DNA from: Chaunax sp. Z400
Lineage: Eukaryota > Chordata > Actinopteri > Lophiiformes > Chaunacidae
Direction of reading: 5' to 3'
Length of the DNA: 64,000 bases
NCBI GenBank assembly: GCA_037577475.1
Contig: CM075194.1
Coordinates: 21,020,992 to 21,084,991, forward strand
Below are positions 1 through 13,009 of the stretch, piece by piece. The position numbers and the translations under genes are program-made. How positions within the stretch are numbered: position 1 is the stretch's first letter; each line of letters opens with the position of its first letter. The notes under the pieces are model-generated. The model searched no databases, was not told the DNA's origin, and saw only the letters and a list, made by a program, of their open reading frames with translations.

Positions 1-1430
1 TAGTGTCCTACTTCTTGAAGCTTATTCATCATTTGCATCATAATATATCAAATGGAAAAAATCAACCTACCAGAGTTCACGAGGATTCAGTCTGATTGAG
101 CATGTAGGAGAGTCAATAACATTAGTCCAATGGGAAAATTTAGTTTTAAAGTTCAGTTCTAAAATAAACAGTTTTTACTTCGATACTACTTGGGAATTAA
201 GAATGGAAATGAACGACTGTCTCAAATTATGTTATTGAGAGTCACATCAGACACATTAGAGAAACAACAGATGTCAGTACTAGAATCACTGTCTAGGTTG
301 ATTCACTGTAATTCTTTTGCAAGTCACTGGTCCAAGTGCATTAGAAACAAGTCCTTAGACAGATAAGGGAGAAGTGCACCAATCATGTAGTGGTGTGAGA
401 AATAGACTGGCCAATGAAATGTAATATTGACAAATAATAATAATGACAAAAATCCCTACATAACAAAGGGCAGCACTTTAGGTTATAACTGATGTGTGTA
501 TAAAGTTTTGTTAAAAAATATCAGACAGTTTTTAAGCTGTGGTCCAGACGGGACGTCTATATGGGTAGTGGATTACAGTAATGTAATACTCAATCAATAT
601 CAGCCTGATGTCAACATAATCCTTGTCAGCTCACACCTCCGGGTAAATCGCCACAGAGAGGGACACATCTGCCGAAATCCAGTTTTTAACATGAAAAATA
701 AATAATAAAGGTTTTATTTGAAAGGAAAAGTAATGTTATGTATTGATTCATGACTGAGCTGGACCTCAAACAGTGAGCACAGCATAATGTAGCTCAGTGT
801 GACATCTGAAGCACGGCGTGATGCATCTCAGCGGTTCACCTGAGCTCACCTCTTTCTAAAACGCTGTGTGAATGCCACTCAGTAAACAGAGCAGAGGAAG
901 TGTGTGTAACCTTGAACTGTGTCTGTCGGGGGCTCCGGTCCCCAACAAGGCCGCATCCACCCACGCATCACCCGGCCGGTCAGGATGATGAATGGGGACT
1001 AAATCATAGCATCCAGCTGGAGCAGGTATACGCAGCGAACGTGTTTACAAATCTCATGCATAAAAATTGCCTCTGTAACTGAGAGGTGGGATTTTCTTTC
1101 TCCACAACAACCATTATAAATATTTTATGACACACAAGTCTAAATCCATGAAAGTGATATTTTCTCAGGCCTATCTGCCAGGTAAGCAGCCATCCTCTGG
1201 CCGGATCTTTATTCTGGTGTTTCCACACAGTAATTACCAAAGAGGAAAATGAGCAAGAAAATGAATTTGAGCCAGTTCATACCATCTATTTTCTTTTATT
1301 TTCCATGCATAGAATTTTCCTCTCTTGCATGACTCTGTTTAACCCCAAAATTCAGTAATAGTACATACAGAGCATGTTTGATCTGACTTACTGACATCTG
1401 CATTTACCATAAAAAATATTACCTGTCATG
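1..1430. other. non-coding, no gene recognised
   Basis: This is AT-rich unique-looking sequence with no recognisable exon. A 69-codon frame at 496-705 ends at an AATAAA-rich stretch (about 695-715), but its translation matches no family I know. From about 900 to 1080 the base composition is more GC-rich (CCCGGCCGG near 970) and of mixed complexity. That could be conserved non-coding DNA, but nothing in the sequence proves it. Confidence 0.5.
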
Positions 1431-1589
1431 ATTTGGGGTTTATTTTTCTGTTTTACTTTGAAAGGTTATTTCCCTGTGTCGTGCTTTTATTGTCTCAGCT
1501 TTCCAGCCCTTTTTGGGACTTTGGATTTCTGCCTGTCCCTCATGGATATTTTTTTCCTTTCATGGACTGCTCTTGGTCTGACCCTTGCC

Positions 1590-2014
1590 CAGTGGTGCTC
1601 CTACACTCTAGGGGGCCCCGGGCAAAGTAGCTCATCACTTTTTCAAGATTTAGGCACCGCCTTCCAGACTCTACCATTTTCTCATTGGAGAAAATAAAAT
1701 CATACAGGTTGTAAATATCCTCCATCTTCGAGAACCTGGTGGTCATGCTGCTGACAGCGGTGTCCACCCTCATATAGAAACTACCTTGTTTTTCATTACC
1801 ATAGCCTGCCTCAGCTTTCTCCATAAATTTAAGTGCTACAGATTATTTTATTAAATTGCTGCACTGCACCAGCTCTGCCTTCTGTTTCTGCATCTGGGTC
1901 CTCCTGTTCCTTGTGATCCTTATTTATGGCACAAATATGACAATTAACCATAGAAATGATTTCTGTAAATCGGAAAATCGGAGCTAGAAACCAAGCTGTT
2001 CTTCTCTCTGACAC
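1590..2014 (-). pseudogene. hAT-type transposon relic (terminal end plus decayed transposase fragment)
   Basis: The left boundary begins CAGTGGTGCTCC and runs into a GGGGGCCCCGGGC tract. This is the form of a hAT terminal inverted repeat (CAGNG...). Reading leftward on the minus strand, a frame covering about 1540-1824 contains FYMRVDTAVSSMTTRFSKM, which resembles the middle of hAT transposases of the DUF4371/ZMYM-like group (a D..SS.T.RF pattern). A second, frame-shifted stretch lies at 1829-2014. The catalytic and dimerisation regions are absent, so the copy is dead and internally deleted. I could not find the opposite terminus or an 8-bp target duplication. The hAT assignment rests on the terminus and one weak protein match, and the right edge is approximate. 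Confidence 0.5.
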
Positions 2015-2545
2015 AGAGCCAACTAAACTGCCAGTGAAGGAGACATAACATGATCTAGTGAGCTGGTGAGAAGCCTGAGAGCTTAAGTTTGTTTAGCATT
2101 TCTCTCTTACTCTCTCTGTAATTAAAAACATAAAATTTGATAAATTAACCCTCCTGTTGTGTTTGTTTCTTGTTCACTACTTTGGTGTTCCCGGTCAAAA
2201 ATGACCGCTCCATTCTAGCTGATTTTAATTCACAATAATACATATATTATCACCTAATGTTGTGGTACTTTTTATCAACTCAAGTTCTTGTGAACATTAC
2301 AAGTATTGAACTTCCATTTGCTTTTTATGGCCTGTAGGCCTCACTGACCTGAGCTTATACAACTTGTTTATTTCATCATAAAGGTATTATTTTGACAAAA
2401 ACAAACACTCAGATGAAACATATTGTGCTATTTATCACAGACTACTCAGTTTCAATGTTTAACATGGACATTTGTTTAGAAACTATTTAAAAATTAAATA
2501 GTTGTACAAAAATAACATCTTTTGGCGTGATTCATTTAGTAAAGA

Positions 2546-2688
2546 GGACAAAAGCCCAAATCTACACATCTCTTTGTCTGGATCTGACACTTCTGACACG
2601 TCCTCCTCTAAATCATCTTCACTGTCTCATCAGTATCATCGTCAAATATATCATCCAGAGCCTCATGTATAGTATATCACTTGGCCAT
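2546..2688 (-). pseudogene. piggyBac transposase N-terminal fragment (dead)
   Basis: Reading leftward from an ATG at 2688, the translation starts MAK, hits a stop, and continues YTIHEALDDIFDDDTDETV. A frameshift leads to an acidic EDDLEEDVSEVSDPD stretch. An acidic N terminus with an EAL..I..D pattern is typical of piggyBac-family transposases. The DDD catalytic core is missing. With a stop at codon 4 and a frameshift within 40 codons the fragment is clearly non-functional. It gives the direction of transcription of the parent element, right to left. Confidence 0.55.
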
Positions 2689-2729
2689 CGTGCTGCCACA
2701 GAATGAACTGTGAGCAAGGCCTCAAAAAA

Positions 2730-2739
2730 GCTTTATATA
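2730..2739 (-). promoter_or_regulatory. possible TATA box of the piggyBac transposase
   Basis: On the minus strand the sequence reads TATATAAAGC about 42 bp before the relic ATG. The same motif at the same place is kept in the second copy (46871-46880). Conservation in both copies and the TATAWAAG form suggest a core promoter, but the implied 5' leader is very short, so this is tentative. Confidence 0.3.
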
Positions 2740-2970
2740 ATAATAATAATAATAATGATACCTTTATTAGTCCCACATGGGGAAATTCTTTCTCTGCATT
2801 TGACCCATCCCTGAGGAGCAGTGGGCTGCCACTACACGCGGCGCCCGGGGAGCAAATTGGGGTTCAGTATCTTGCTCAAGGATACTTCAACTTGTGGACT
2901 TGCAGGGGCTGAGGATCGAACCACCGACCTTTTGTTCCGTGAACGACCGCTCTACCCCCTGAGCCAGAGC
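2740..2970 (-). mobile_element. tRNA-derived SINE inserted in the piggyBac element
   Basis: On the minus strand the head reads TGGCTCAGGGGGTAGAGCGG (A box, 2956-2966) and then GGTTCGATCC (B box, 2913-2922), the split RNA polymerase III promoter of a tRNA. The body runs to a 3' end with an (ATT)n tail (2737-2757). A sister copy is at 27955-28122, and a related tRNA head is at 63031. Compared with the intact piggyBac copy (TATATA-CCAGAGC at 46875-46887), the insertion lies exactly between those two blocks. Confidence 0.75.
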
Positions 2971-3061
2971 TGTGAGAAAGTTGTATATCATTATCTATCT
3001 TTTACTTTTTAAATCTATTATTATCTATTCTTAAAATAGAAATAAATTAATTTAAATGGAC

Positions 3062-3376
3062 TTTATTCATTTATTTTCCATCACTGCTTATCCTGTGTAG
3101 GGTCGCGGGGTGGGCTGGAGCCTATCCCAGCTGACTGTGGGCGGGAGGCAGGGTTCACCCTGGACAAGTCGCCAGTTCATCACAGGGTCACATAGAAAGA
3201 CAAACAACATTTCACACTCACATTCAGACCTACAGACAATTTAGAGTCACCAATTCACCTATAGTGGGAAGAAGCCGGAGAACCTGGAGAGAATCCACGC
3301 AGACATGGGGAGAACATGCAAACCCAGGAACTTCTTGCTGTGAGACAACAGCGCTACCTACTGCACCACCGTGTAT
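3062..3376 (-). repeat. SINE-like dispersed repeat (family B, copy 1)
   Basis: Read on the minus strand, the repeat begins with a tRNA-like CACGGTGGTGCAGTAGG head. It continues through the familiar fish block that specifies AGAACATGC, CTCCGGCTTC, CAATTTAGAGTCACC and GGGATAGGCTCCAGCC, and ends near a run of ATGAATAAA. The segment that would hold the B box is deleted: the AAGTTCCTGGGTT block is joined directly to TGCATGTTC. Related copies are at 15556, 16200 and 16880. Confidence 0.7.
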
Positions 3377-4967
3377 AATAATAATAAAGTCTATATTTTG
3401 TCTATAATCACTGCTACTGTTTTTTGTTTTGTTTTCTTGGGGGGTAAAATAATTTGTAGCGCATAAAATTAAGTCACTAAATGTTTTAGCCTAAAAAAAC
3501 TTGAAATCTCAAATCATCTCAAATTCACTGTTGGTGCAGTTACTGCCCTCTGCCTCCGTAGGAAAGGTTCATTAAAGATTGTGACATCACTGGTGTTTCT
3601 TTAGAGTCTTAAAATGAGACGTTTAGAGAAACTCTTAAAAAAATTAAAATGTTTACATAAAGTGTTTCCATTTTCCGAAGATCTTTCAGGCAAACAGCGC
3701 CGAGAGATTCAGACACCCAGAGAATAACTAATGATCCATGTATTTATGCAGCGACAAAACGCTAATTAAAAAATGTTAATCAACGATGCAATATCACAGT
3801 TTGCTTCAGCGTCTCAGAGAAATAAAAACATAAGGATGTCAACACACACGCTGCAGCTCCATATGGCTGATGTTCAATGCTGTTCTTTGCATCATTACCC
3901 TGCAGCCATTAGCAACCACATGTATCTATAGTCTACAGCACATGTGAGTAATTATGGTACAACGCATTGTTCTCTGCATTCTACATGTAAACTTTGAAGG
4001 ATGATTGTCAGGATATTTTTGGAAATGCACATCAGACAACTCCCCTGCTTTTTACTTTCAGCAGTTCAGAGGTACCATTAGAGACGTATTGGTGCATGCA
4101 GTAATAATCACACCTGTGGGGTGTACAGGAATAATCAGTCCGAAAAAAGAACACTGTTTTCCAGAATACTCATGAGCTGGTTTTATAGAACCTAAAATGT
4201 TCCCTGCAAAATCTACAAGCTCTGCTTTTAAAAAGAAAATTGGTAACAACTCTGCTACTGCCAGGCCAGAGTACATCCAGTATCGAGCTCACCTTGTCAG
4301 ATCTACCATCCCTGGAGGCAGTAGCATGGGTTAGGAGAGCGTCTCCCAGACAGTTATGCAGCTCAGGCTACAAGTTAGAGTAAAGCTGCCTGTACTTCCT
4401 GTGTCCTGCAAGCATACCCTCGGGCCATGTCTGAAATCCCTCTGGACAACCTGTGGAGTTTGCGGACAAACAAAAAGGATAAATCAGAGAAGGAGGACAC
4501 AGTCTGAACTGGAAAGTTACAATTACTGGGCTTCGCCTCCTGCAGAGACTCTCTGTTGAAAGCATCCCTGTGTCGTTATTGACGTCATGGCTGATAATTA
4601 CACTTTTACCAAAAGGGCCCTGTGACATGTTTATTCTTTCATTTCCCAGAAACTGGCAGGAGCTGAAATCAGGCTCACACAGACCCTCGTCAATGCTGGC
4701 AGTGGAGCAGCAGCACAAACTCTGCCTCCGTGGTTTTTACCAGAACCTTATTTATCTCTATCGAGTTTTAACGTGGTGTTAAAATCATATTAATAATGAT
4801 CACATGGACATTGACGTGACTGTCAAGACATGTCATCATGAACACCAGGATGAGGACATCTGGAGAACTGACAAAGGTCTCCAATGAGGAACTGAGGTTA
4901 GTCGAAGTCCAGTATAATAGTATGCGAACAATTTGCGTCACATTCGTGTGAACGCAGCATAAGATCT
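3377..4967. other. non-coding, no gene recognised
   Basis: The interval opens with a short (AAT)n run and a T-rich tract near 3420. The rest is unique sequence. Several frames of 60-116 codons overlap on opposite strands between 4058 and 4780 with no recognisable product. At 4920-4960 the sequence CACATTCGTGTGAACGCAGC resembles the terminal GCTGCGTTCACACG motif seen in fish MITEs. A second GCTGCGTTC occurs at 38637. Confidence 0.4.
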
Positions 4968-5112
4968 GCCTACAGAGCCAACGGTTCCTTGGAAGATGCT
5001 GGTAATCTCAGTCTCCATCATGCATTACAGCATCTGGACTGACACGCCCAGCACCTATATGTCAGGGCTCTGCTCCTGGACTTCACTTCAGTCTTTAACA
5101 CCATGCTCTCCA
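4968..5112 (+). pseudogene. LINE reverse-transcriptase fragment
   Basis: One frame reads AYRANGSLEDAGNLSLHHAL, then after one in-frame TGA stop, LYVRALLLDFTSVFNTMLS. This is the palm region around the first catalytic Asp of CR1/L2/Rex1-type LINE reverse transcriptases (pattern AYR.N.S.EDA ... LLxDFSSAFNTI). The stop, and the absence of the YADD box, endonuclease and C terminus, make it a dead fragment of about 48 codons. The clade is not resolved by eye. Confidence 0.65.
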
Positions 5113-5245
5113 GTGTCTACCAGTTATTAAATAGTTATTCAACTTTACTACATTGAAGCAAGCTGAACTAGAGAAACATGGCAAAAGTACTTCGCTACAT
5201 GAAAGCAACATTGAACCAACTTAATTCCAAGTCAATGCTATCTCA

Positions 5246-5420
5246 GGGTGCTTTCACACCTACCTCGTTTGGTCCGAACATTCGGACATTTCAGATTGAT
5301 CCAGACCAAAATTGCAGGTGTGAAACCTCCCGTGCACCAAAGTCCTGATCGAACAGTTGGACTTTGGGTCTGACAAAAAGAGGTGGTCTCAGTCGCCAAT
5401 GGTTCATGCACAGTTCTACA
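5246..5420. mobile_element. Harbinger-type element end
   Basis: The sequence begins GGGTGCTTTCACACC and continues for about 130 bp with clear similarity to the left end of the element at 51820-52527. Shared blocks are GACCAAAA(T)TGCAGGTGTGAAACCTCC and the TTTGGTCTGA region. No matching right terminus is seen downstream, so the right edge is uncertain. Confidence 0.5.
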
Positions 5421-7606
5421 GAGCCACCACGGGAATTCTCCTCACCTTCTCCATCAGGGTCGTACCCAGCATCCTCTGCCTTCACCTAACACAGGCTGGA
5501 AAGCATTGTGCAAATAGGTCAGACACATTGTCCTCTGCCCTGAGTCAGAGCCAGGACAGTAGGATGGTGATGGACGCATCACACCTGGGTCACTGCCTCT
5601 TCTGGATGTGCTCATCTAGCCCACCACGTACCGTCAATGTCCCTGTTTAATTCACATTCTTCCTACCTGTACCTAATAATCATCTTCTAAAATATCAGCT
5701 AACGGCTGTGTGGTTAAAGTTGAAGAAAACTGGTTCAAATTTGGAACGATTGTGGAAGCGATTAATAAAATAGCTAACGTTATTTAGCATCTGTGACCAC
5801 AATATAAGACCACAAACCCTCCACACTCTTACCGTTTTACATGAGAACACACCACTTTTGTATTTGCACTTAATGTTGGTGAACTGGGAGGTGTGGAATC
5901 GTCAAAACTGAGTGTAAAACTGAGGATATGGTGCTGGGTAAAGGATGGCATTAAACTGCAGGGTGAAAAGCTGACAGGAAAATAATTTTGCCATGTATTA
6001 AACTGCAGGAGCTAGCATGGCTAAGTGCAACCAGTGTACTCAGTCTCAGTCCCACATGTGATGTTGGAGTCTCACAATTTTGGGTGTCAAAGTTCAATCT
6101 TGGATGAAATGCAGAGGAACAATTCATTATTGGAAGAGATATCTGCTCTAACTGCACCACTATTTACATTTTCAAATGCCAAAATTACCTGATGACATCA
6201 TCATTTACCCTACAGGTGTCTTCAGTGGTCATGTGAGTCTCTCAGGAGAAATGGCAGATAAAGTATGGTGTTTTTATTGTGCTGCCAAATCCTTTAAAGG
6301 ATACTTTAAATGCACTTTCCTACCAATAGCCAACATTGATTTTTTTTAAGCATGACCACTGCTCAATAGTGAAATACCAAATATTTTGTAGTGTGCTTAA
6401 AGAAAGTTTGAAAATTGGTAACAAGTATGTGGGAGACAAGAGAGAAAATCCCCTCTTCTCTACTTTCTTTCATAAATCTGGAATCCAGCTGTTCATGATT
6501 TTCTTTTCTGTCTCAGTGTTTAACAATAAATTATTGATTAACATAGCTAATGGCTCACATTAGATTGTGAATTGTACATCTGTCTTTATTCTCCTTTCCT
6601 AGGGAACCTGCATGCAGTGGTCCCCAGCAAATGAACATTAATGGTGCATGCTGGGAAAACTGTGCAGGGCTTGAACCACAGGAGACCATGAGATATCGAA
6701 TGCCTCTATTGGGAAGTGTTTTTCCACAGCAGTGTACGGCATGTAGCTTGTTGTTATGAATGTAATTCCAGTGTCTTTAAGCGCCATAAAGCAACTTCTT
6801 TCTTCCCACCAGTTTTCAGTGGTGCATAAAATAGTGGTTTTTCAGATAAGTGACTCAACCTTTCTCCAAACTGACAGAACTGGAACAAATCCAGAGGAAA
6901 GTATGAGTGTAACCCAAGAAACTGTTGCTATAGCAAATGTGTGCTGTTTTACAGACATTCTAAAAACGGCAAAGGGCCTGTGAGGACAACTTTAGATCTG
7001 TATTCTAGATGATACTTAGCTGTGCCAGCTAAGTCACAAGGTCAACCCGACATTCATCTGACTGCTGAGGAAAATCAATATATTCGGGGTTGTTGAAGAA
7101 AACAATCAATGAGCAATAAAAAAAAACACTAATAAGCAACAAATTTAAAATGAAATGACATGTCTGAATTAGTCTGTCTCTGTGTATTAAAGACAATCAT
7201 TTGTAAGTAAAAAGCACAATGGGAATGGTAGAATATATAATATAATATACATAGAAATATAATAAAATGAAATACAGAATACTGAGATGAGTCAGCTGGG
7301 TTTTTATTCATTTTCTCTTTAAAAGTTTCTAAAAAAGGTTACATACATACATTAATGTTAGAAATTAACTAAGGTTATAATTAAGCCCCTTTTTACACAG
7401 CCTGTTCAATGCAGGATTTTTGTGCCTTTATTGCACTTCCTACTCCCTAAGCCTTATCCAAACCTACTAAAAAGAATTAATGATTTCTTCCATGGCTCCT
7501 TCCTTATACCCCATTTCATGTAAATCCATCACACAAAACAAATTAGACTGCACTGCACTGACTCAGGGAGCACAAGACTCTCTTCTTAATCCAATTTGTG
7601 GCTGCA
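5421..7606. other. non-coding, no gene recognised
   Basis: Mostly unique AT-rich sequence. The frames present (5357-5650, 5951-6160, 6336-6563, 6756-6983) are short, overlap no conserved motif and are probably chance. I see no exon, RNA gene or clear repeat boundary here. Confidence 0.4.
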
Positions 7607-7692
7607 CTTCAATTTCCCTGTGGCACACCTTCCTTTTCTAAACAAATCTGTAATGGAGCTCACCTCCACAGGAGCCTGGTGCCCTCTCCTGG
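7607..7692 (+). repeat. 86-bp near-identical inverted repeat, copy A
   Basis: By eye this segment is 85/86 identical to the reverse complement of 37408-37493; the one mismatch is T/C at the eighth base. It begins CTTCAAT and ends CCTCTCCTGG. Immediately outside, the left flanks are unrelated, while the right flanks remain recognisably similar but much more diverged (about 75% over the next 20 bp). Confidence 0.8.
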
Positions 7693-7905
7693 AAGGAGAA
7701 CTGCACGTGCGGCTCCTCCTCCCTCATCTCCCTGATGAACACCTTGAGCAAGCAGCTAATGAAGAGTGCATTGCGGCCTGTAATTATCCAGATAACTTTA
7801 GAGTTTTGGTTTGTTTGTCTGTCTGTTAGCAGAATTACACAGAAATTACTGGACAGATTCTCCCACAAAAGTTTCATTAAAATGTGACAGACAAATAAAC
7901 CAAAA
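7693..7905 (-). repeat. dispersed repeat with a GTTAGCAGAATTAC end
   Basis: The segment includes TTAGCAGAATTACACAGAAA and GGACAGATTC, then CATTAAAATGTGACAGACA. It is the reverse-orientation counterpart of the family ending in TAATCCTGCTAACAAA with (ACAA)n or (ACAG)n tails seen at 20265-20408 and 60950-61080. This family looks like the 3' end of a fish LINE or a LINE-mobilised SINE; clade not resolved. Confidence 0.45.
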
Positions 7906-8282
7906 GACGATAGTGGAACCATAACTGTCAATACTTTCACATACTCAACATCTATTCTTTAAAATCCAGTCTAGAAACAGAACCTGATAAGGTCAACACT
8001 GGCAATTCAGTGCCATACAGTAGCTATGCTGGAGCTTTTGTTCATGTCTCTCCCATGATCTCTACCATACCTGAGGTGTGATAGTTTGACCACAGCAGTT
8101 TCCCAGTTAAAAACTGAAACCTTAATGGTTATGAGGTCAACCTGGTATGTTATCTAGATACTGCATATAGAGTGTGTTGAGACCCTTTATCCTGAGGGAG
8201 GTCCAAGCATAGCTGGATTAACTGTTACACTGAGGGACACAGGGGGCATTTTTAATTAGGCCCATCTATGGCCCTTATAATG

Positions 8283-9556
<1,274 letters not shown>

Positions 9557-9632
9557 TAGATAGATGGATGGATGGATAGATAGATAGATGGATGGATGGA
9601 TGGATGGACGGACAGACAGACAGACAGACAGT
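9557..9632. repeat. GATA/GGAT/CAGA tetranucleotide microsatellite
   Basis: Runs of GATA, GATG and then GACA tetranucleotides, about 75 bp in all. Confidence 0.9.
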
Positions 9633-10361
9633 CATGTGGGAGCTTTCGGTTTTTCTGATTTCAGAGCCCAACATCTCAATCAGCCGCTCTGACTGTGAGA
9701 TGTCGTCATAGCGGAGATTTGATGGGCTCAGCTGGACATTTAGTTAAAAACCTGCAGTTTGGTTGAGGATGTATCTGAGATAGTGACAGTGTATTCAGAG
9801 TTTCAAGTAAAATGTGATTCTCATTTTGGCTTATTTTCTCCTCCCTATGTCTGTTTTACAGCCCCAATCCAATCATGCTGCAGTGTGTGTTGTGTGTAAT
9901 TGGACTTCTTGACATTCACTCATTTCATGTCCTTAAAGGAGAACCATTTTACAGTGTCAAAAATAAATTACCTGCTGCCCCGGCTTGCAGAGACGCTCTG
10001 AATAAGAGGCAAAGCATGTGACAATTAAGTCTGTAGGGTGACATGTTGTGAGGGATTATTCTTTGACTGAGACTTCTTCCCATTGTTCTCAGCTGATTGA
10101 CAGCTGATGTAACACAGTGCAGGACTGTGGATAATCTCTTTATTCTGTTAATAGATTATTTTCAGTGAACTGAAGGAGATTGCTTGAAATTGATATTCGG
10201 ATTCAGTTTCCTACTAATCACCATATTTCACAGTGAAAGTGTTGCTTTTGTAGTGAGTGCACCTCAGTAAATGCTTCTGCATGAAATTAAGTGAAACAAT
10301 GGGGTAAATGCCAGCGAGCTGCTGATGACAGAATGTACTAAAATAAAAATGTTAAAATCTG
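9633..10361. other. non-coding; contains an imperfect inverted repeat
   Basis: The only structure noticed is a set of nested complementary segments at 9664-9729: GAGCCCA with TGGGCTC outside and ACATCTCA with TGAGATGT inside. Otherwise this is unique AT-rich sequence. Confidence 0.4.
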
Positions 10362-10440
10362 AATCAGAATCAGAAGAGGTTTTATCGTACGTGTGCACGT
10401 ACAAGGAACTTGACTTGCTGTTCTGGTGCTTATACCAAAC
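10362..10440 (+). repeat. short LINE-like 3' fragment
   Basis: The block AATCAGAATCAGAAGAGGTT followed by TTTATCG and ACGTACAAGGAACTTGACTT matches the form of a very common fish non-LTR retrotransposon fragment (AATCAGAATCAGAA...TTTATTG...ACAAGGAATTTG). It covers only about 80 bp. Confidence 0.45.
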
Positions 10441-11049
10441 TCAACATAAATCTAAATAAAATTATCCAAGGCTTTCAGTTTCTTTTGACAGACTATGATG
10501 TCATCCATGGAGTTCTGAAGGGTTATCTCACTGCTATGTTTGGGCAAAGGGGGAAAGCCCAGAATGGAGCAAACATGTCATCCCAGCTGGTCACATACTG
10601 CCACGCTGTCAGGCCCTTGTGTGTCTCATCCAGCTGTACAAGGTGCCCTTTATCCTCCATGGTCAACCCGCTGAGCCTTCCTGCCACAAAAGCCTTTCTC
10701 ACACCTGCTTAACAAGAAACAACACTTTGGCTAAGTTTGGGCTCAAAAACTAATTGTTTGGTTTAGGGAAAGGTCAGTGACGCATGTTTACATGCATACC
10801 CTGGTCAAACTCATACAGTACGTACATGTATATGACCCAGCATGCACCAAAGCACCTTCTGCATCTGGCCAAGACACCGAGGGGTGTGACAAAACTTTTT
10901 GACGCCCTGTGAGACGAGGCTCATGGAACACAAATCACCTCAGCAGGCTTTCAAAGCAATAGAAAAGAATTGACCTGAATACATAAAGCTGCACAAACAC
11001 ACAACTTTCTTCCCCTTCAGGCCAGTGCCTAGCAACCATTTGTGGACAC
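10441..11049. other. non-coding, no gene recognised
   Basis: Unique sequence. A 100-codon frame at 10410-10712 spans the end of the LINE-like fragment and has no recognisable domain. Confidence 0.4.
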
Positions 11050-11052
11050 TTA

Positions 11053-11547
11053 AGCCAAATTTCCACAAGATAGTACCAGCCCTACTCGGCTCGACTCGCC
11101 TTGGTATCCGGTACTTTTCTGCAGGTCATTTTCCATTACGGCGTAGTACCTGGTCAGGGTAGATGGGCGCCCCGCGAAACTGCCGTGGCGTAGTCCTCAA
11201 CGCGACACACACCACTAGTGATCCTCTCATCAGCTGTTTAAGACAGGAATGTCTGCACCTCCTAAATATAGCAGCTGCAATTAAAAAAGTCGCTAAAGTC
11301 GCCTCGCTGTTTGAGTGTGTCGGCCATTGATTGGAGCTGTGCAGGATATATGCATGTCGGTCATTGGCCAATCAGTGGTCTGTAACGTTTCACGTGACCT
11401 TTTAGTACCTGCTTGGCTCACTTGGAACCGCAACGAAGGATGTTCTAAAAAGGTAGTACCAGGTACCAGGTACTTTTTACCTAATGGAAACGCAAAAAAG
11501 GCGAGTAGAGTTGAGTCGAGCCGATACTTCGCAGTGGAAATGGGGCT
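11053..11547. mobile_element. TIR element of PIF/Harbinger type (non-autonomous)
   Basis: The left end reads GCCAAATTTCCACAAGATAG and later CGGCTCGACTCGCC. The reverse complement of the right end reads AGCCCCATTTCCACTGCG and CGGCTCGACTC, giving imperfect terminal inverted repeats of about 45 bp. Both ends abut a TTA trinucleotide (11050-11052 and 11548-11550), the target expected for PIF/Harbinger. The interior of about 400 bp is GC-richer than its surroundings, with ATTGGCCAATCAG near 11365 and two adjacent GGTACCAGGTACT-like motifs. No transposase is encoded, so the element would depend on a partner in trans. Confidence 0.65.
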
Positions 11548-11551
11548 TTAA

Positions 11552-13009
11552 CATGTGCTTCAGCATTCCGATGCTAAAGAAACTCTCTGCTTATTGCTTA
11601 TTGCTAAAGATGAACTGGGTTTAGGTTGACTTATTGTTTTGCCATCTCAACAGCATGTGAATGAGTGTTTCCTAAATATAAACTGACGGCTGTGACAGCT
11701 CTTTGCAGAGATATGAAGGTGCACTACATTGCTGCCACATTATTTTTAGAATGCAGTGTTTTTCACTTTTTGTGCTCGGCTCTGGTTTGTACCAGCCGCC
11801 TCCTTTCTGCTTCTCCCACAATCCTAACTGAAAGCAGCACCGTGCTTCCCCCTCAAGCACCTGCATCTCATTGATGTGTGTGAATTCCAAGAGCTTCAAA
11901 CATCACTCAACTCACTCTCTCTCCTCATATGCCTAACCGTTCCTCTCACTCGCTCCTCTTGCTACATCAGCCCCCGTGCCTCATAGTTAGAGACAGACAA
12001 TCAATATCCGTAGCCTGGCGTCCCAAGTCTTATCGATTTTATTTTTCAGGAAGACTCCATAAATAGTCACTGGGGAGATTCTGCCATTGCCTGTTCCATC
12101 CCCTAGCATTAAAACCTCCTTCGTTGCCGCCGAAGACGAGAAGTTGCGGACAAGCTCTGCTGCCCGCACGACCACTAGAATAGCAAATAAGAGGGAATTG
12201 AGACAGCAGTGCCACTTTCCGGCTGCAACAGAGACAAGGTTCAAGACCATGTGATCAGAATTCAAACGACATCCCGGGTCCTTCAGTGGCGCAGGAAACC
12301 CTCCTGTGGTTGCAGGATATTTAAGTGATCTCTCGTGATATGCTGCTGGCTGAACTGTGCACTAAAGCGACAGTAAGTACTGGTCGTCCCGCCCCATAGC
12401 AGAAAATAAGCAGAAAATATCTGCAGGGGTTGATTATGTTTTGATCAATACCAATGTCACAGCAAATTACTCACTGCCTTTCACCTGGAGTGTCAAGGTT
12501 CTCCAGATTCGTGCTGTAGACGTTCTTCCAGGGTTGTTTGACTGTCAAACAGAGACAGAGACCAGTGAAGGTCATGGATGACTAAATGTCCCTGAAAACA
12601 TTGTAGACACACACTTATAGCACTACCTCTGGTCTCTTTGCTGCACACACACTGACTTTCCAATCTCTTTTTGTTTCTTTCTCTCTCTCTGTCTGACGTA
12701 CTTCATCACAAGCAGACCTACGTTAAACAGGAGAGGTTGCACTACGATCGGGGTATTTACATGAGGGATGTAATACCAGAGATAGATACTTTTTTTAAAG
12801 AAGGTCCAAATCTCAGCTGATAAATCCTGACTTTTGTTGCCAATTATGTGGGTCCAAAAACAATTACAGTTACATTTTTCATAATGCAATTTCACAGCAT
12901 CTTTCATTTGATAAGGCTGATAAATGCCCAGTCTAAGTGAATATGGTAAAATGACCAATTTTAAAATGAATGAACAATGATAACAGAGACAATCAATAAA
13001 ACAGAGGGT
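11552..13009. other. non-coding, no gene recognised
   Basis: A more CpG-rich patch at about 12120-12400 (GCCGCCGAAGACGAGAAG, CCCGGGTCC) stands out from AT-rich flanks and could be an old transposon or a regulatory segment. No open frame there is convincing. Confidence 0.35.

Larger units (their letters stand above)
2145..3000 (-). mobile_element. piggyBac-like element, copy 1 (internally decayed, split by a SINE)
   Basis: The element begins with the target TTAA (2145-2148) followed by the terminal repeat CCCTCCTGTTGTGTTT, the form expected for piggyBac (TTAA target, CCC start). The next 200 bases closely match the left part of the complete element at 46599-47251, including the GGTCAAAAATGACCGCTCC subterminal motif. 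Unlike that copy, this one keeps about 320 bp of internal sequence with the start of a transposase gene on the minus strand. A tRNA-type SINE interrupts it near 2740-2966. Homology resumes with CCAGAGCTGTGAGAA and fades near 3000. No right-hand TIR is visible, so the right end is truncated or lost. Confidence 0.75.
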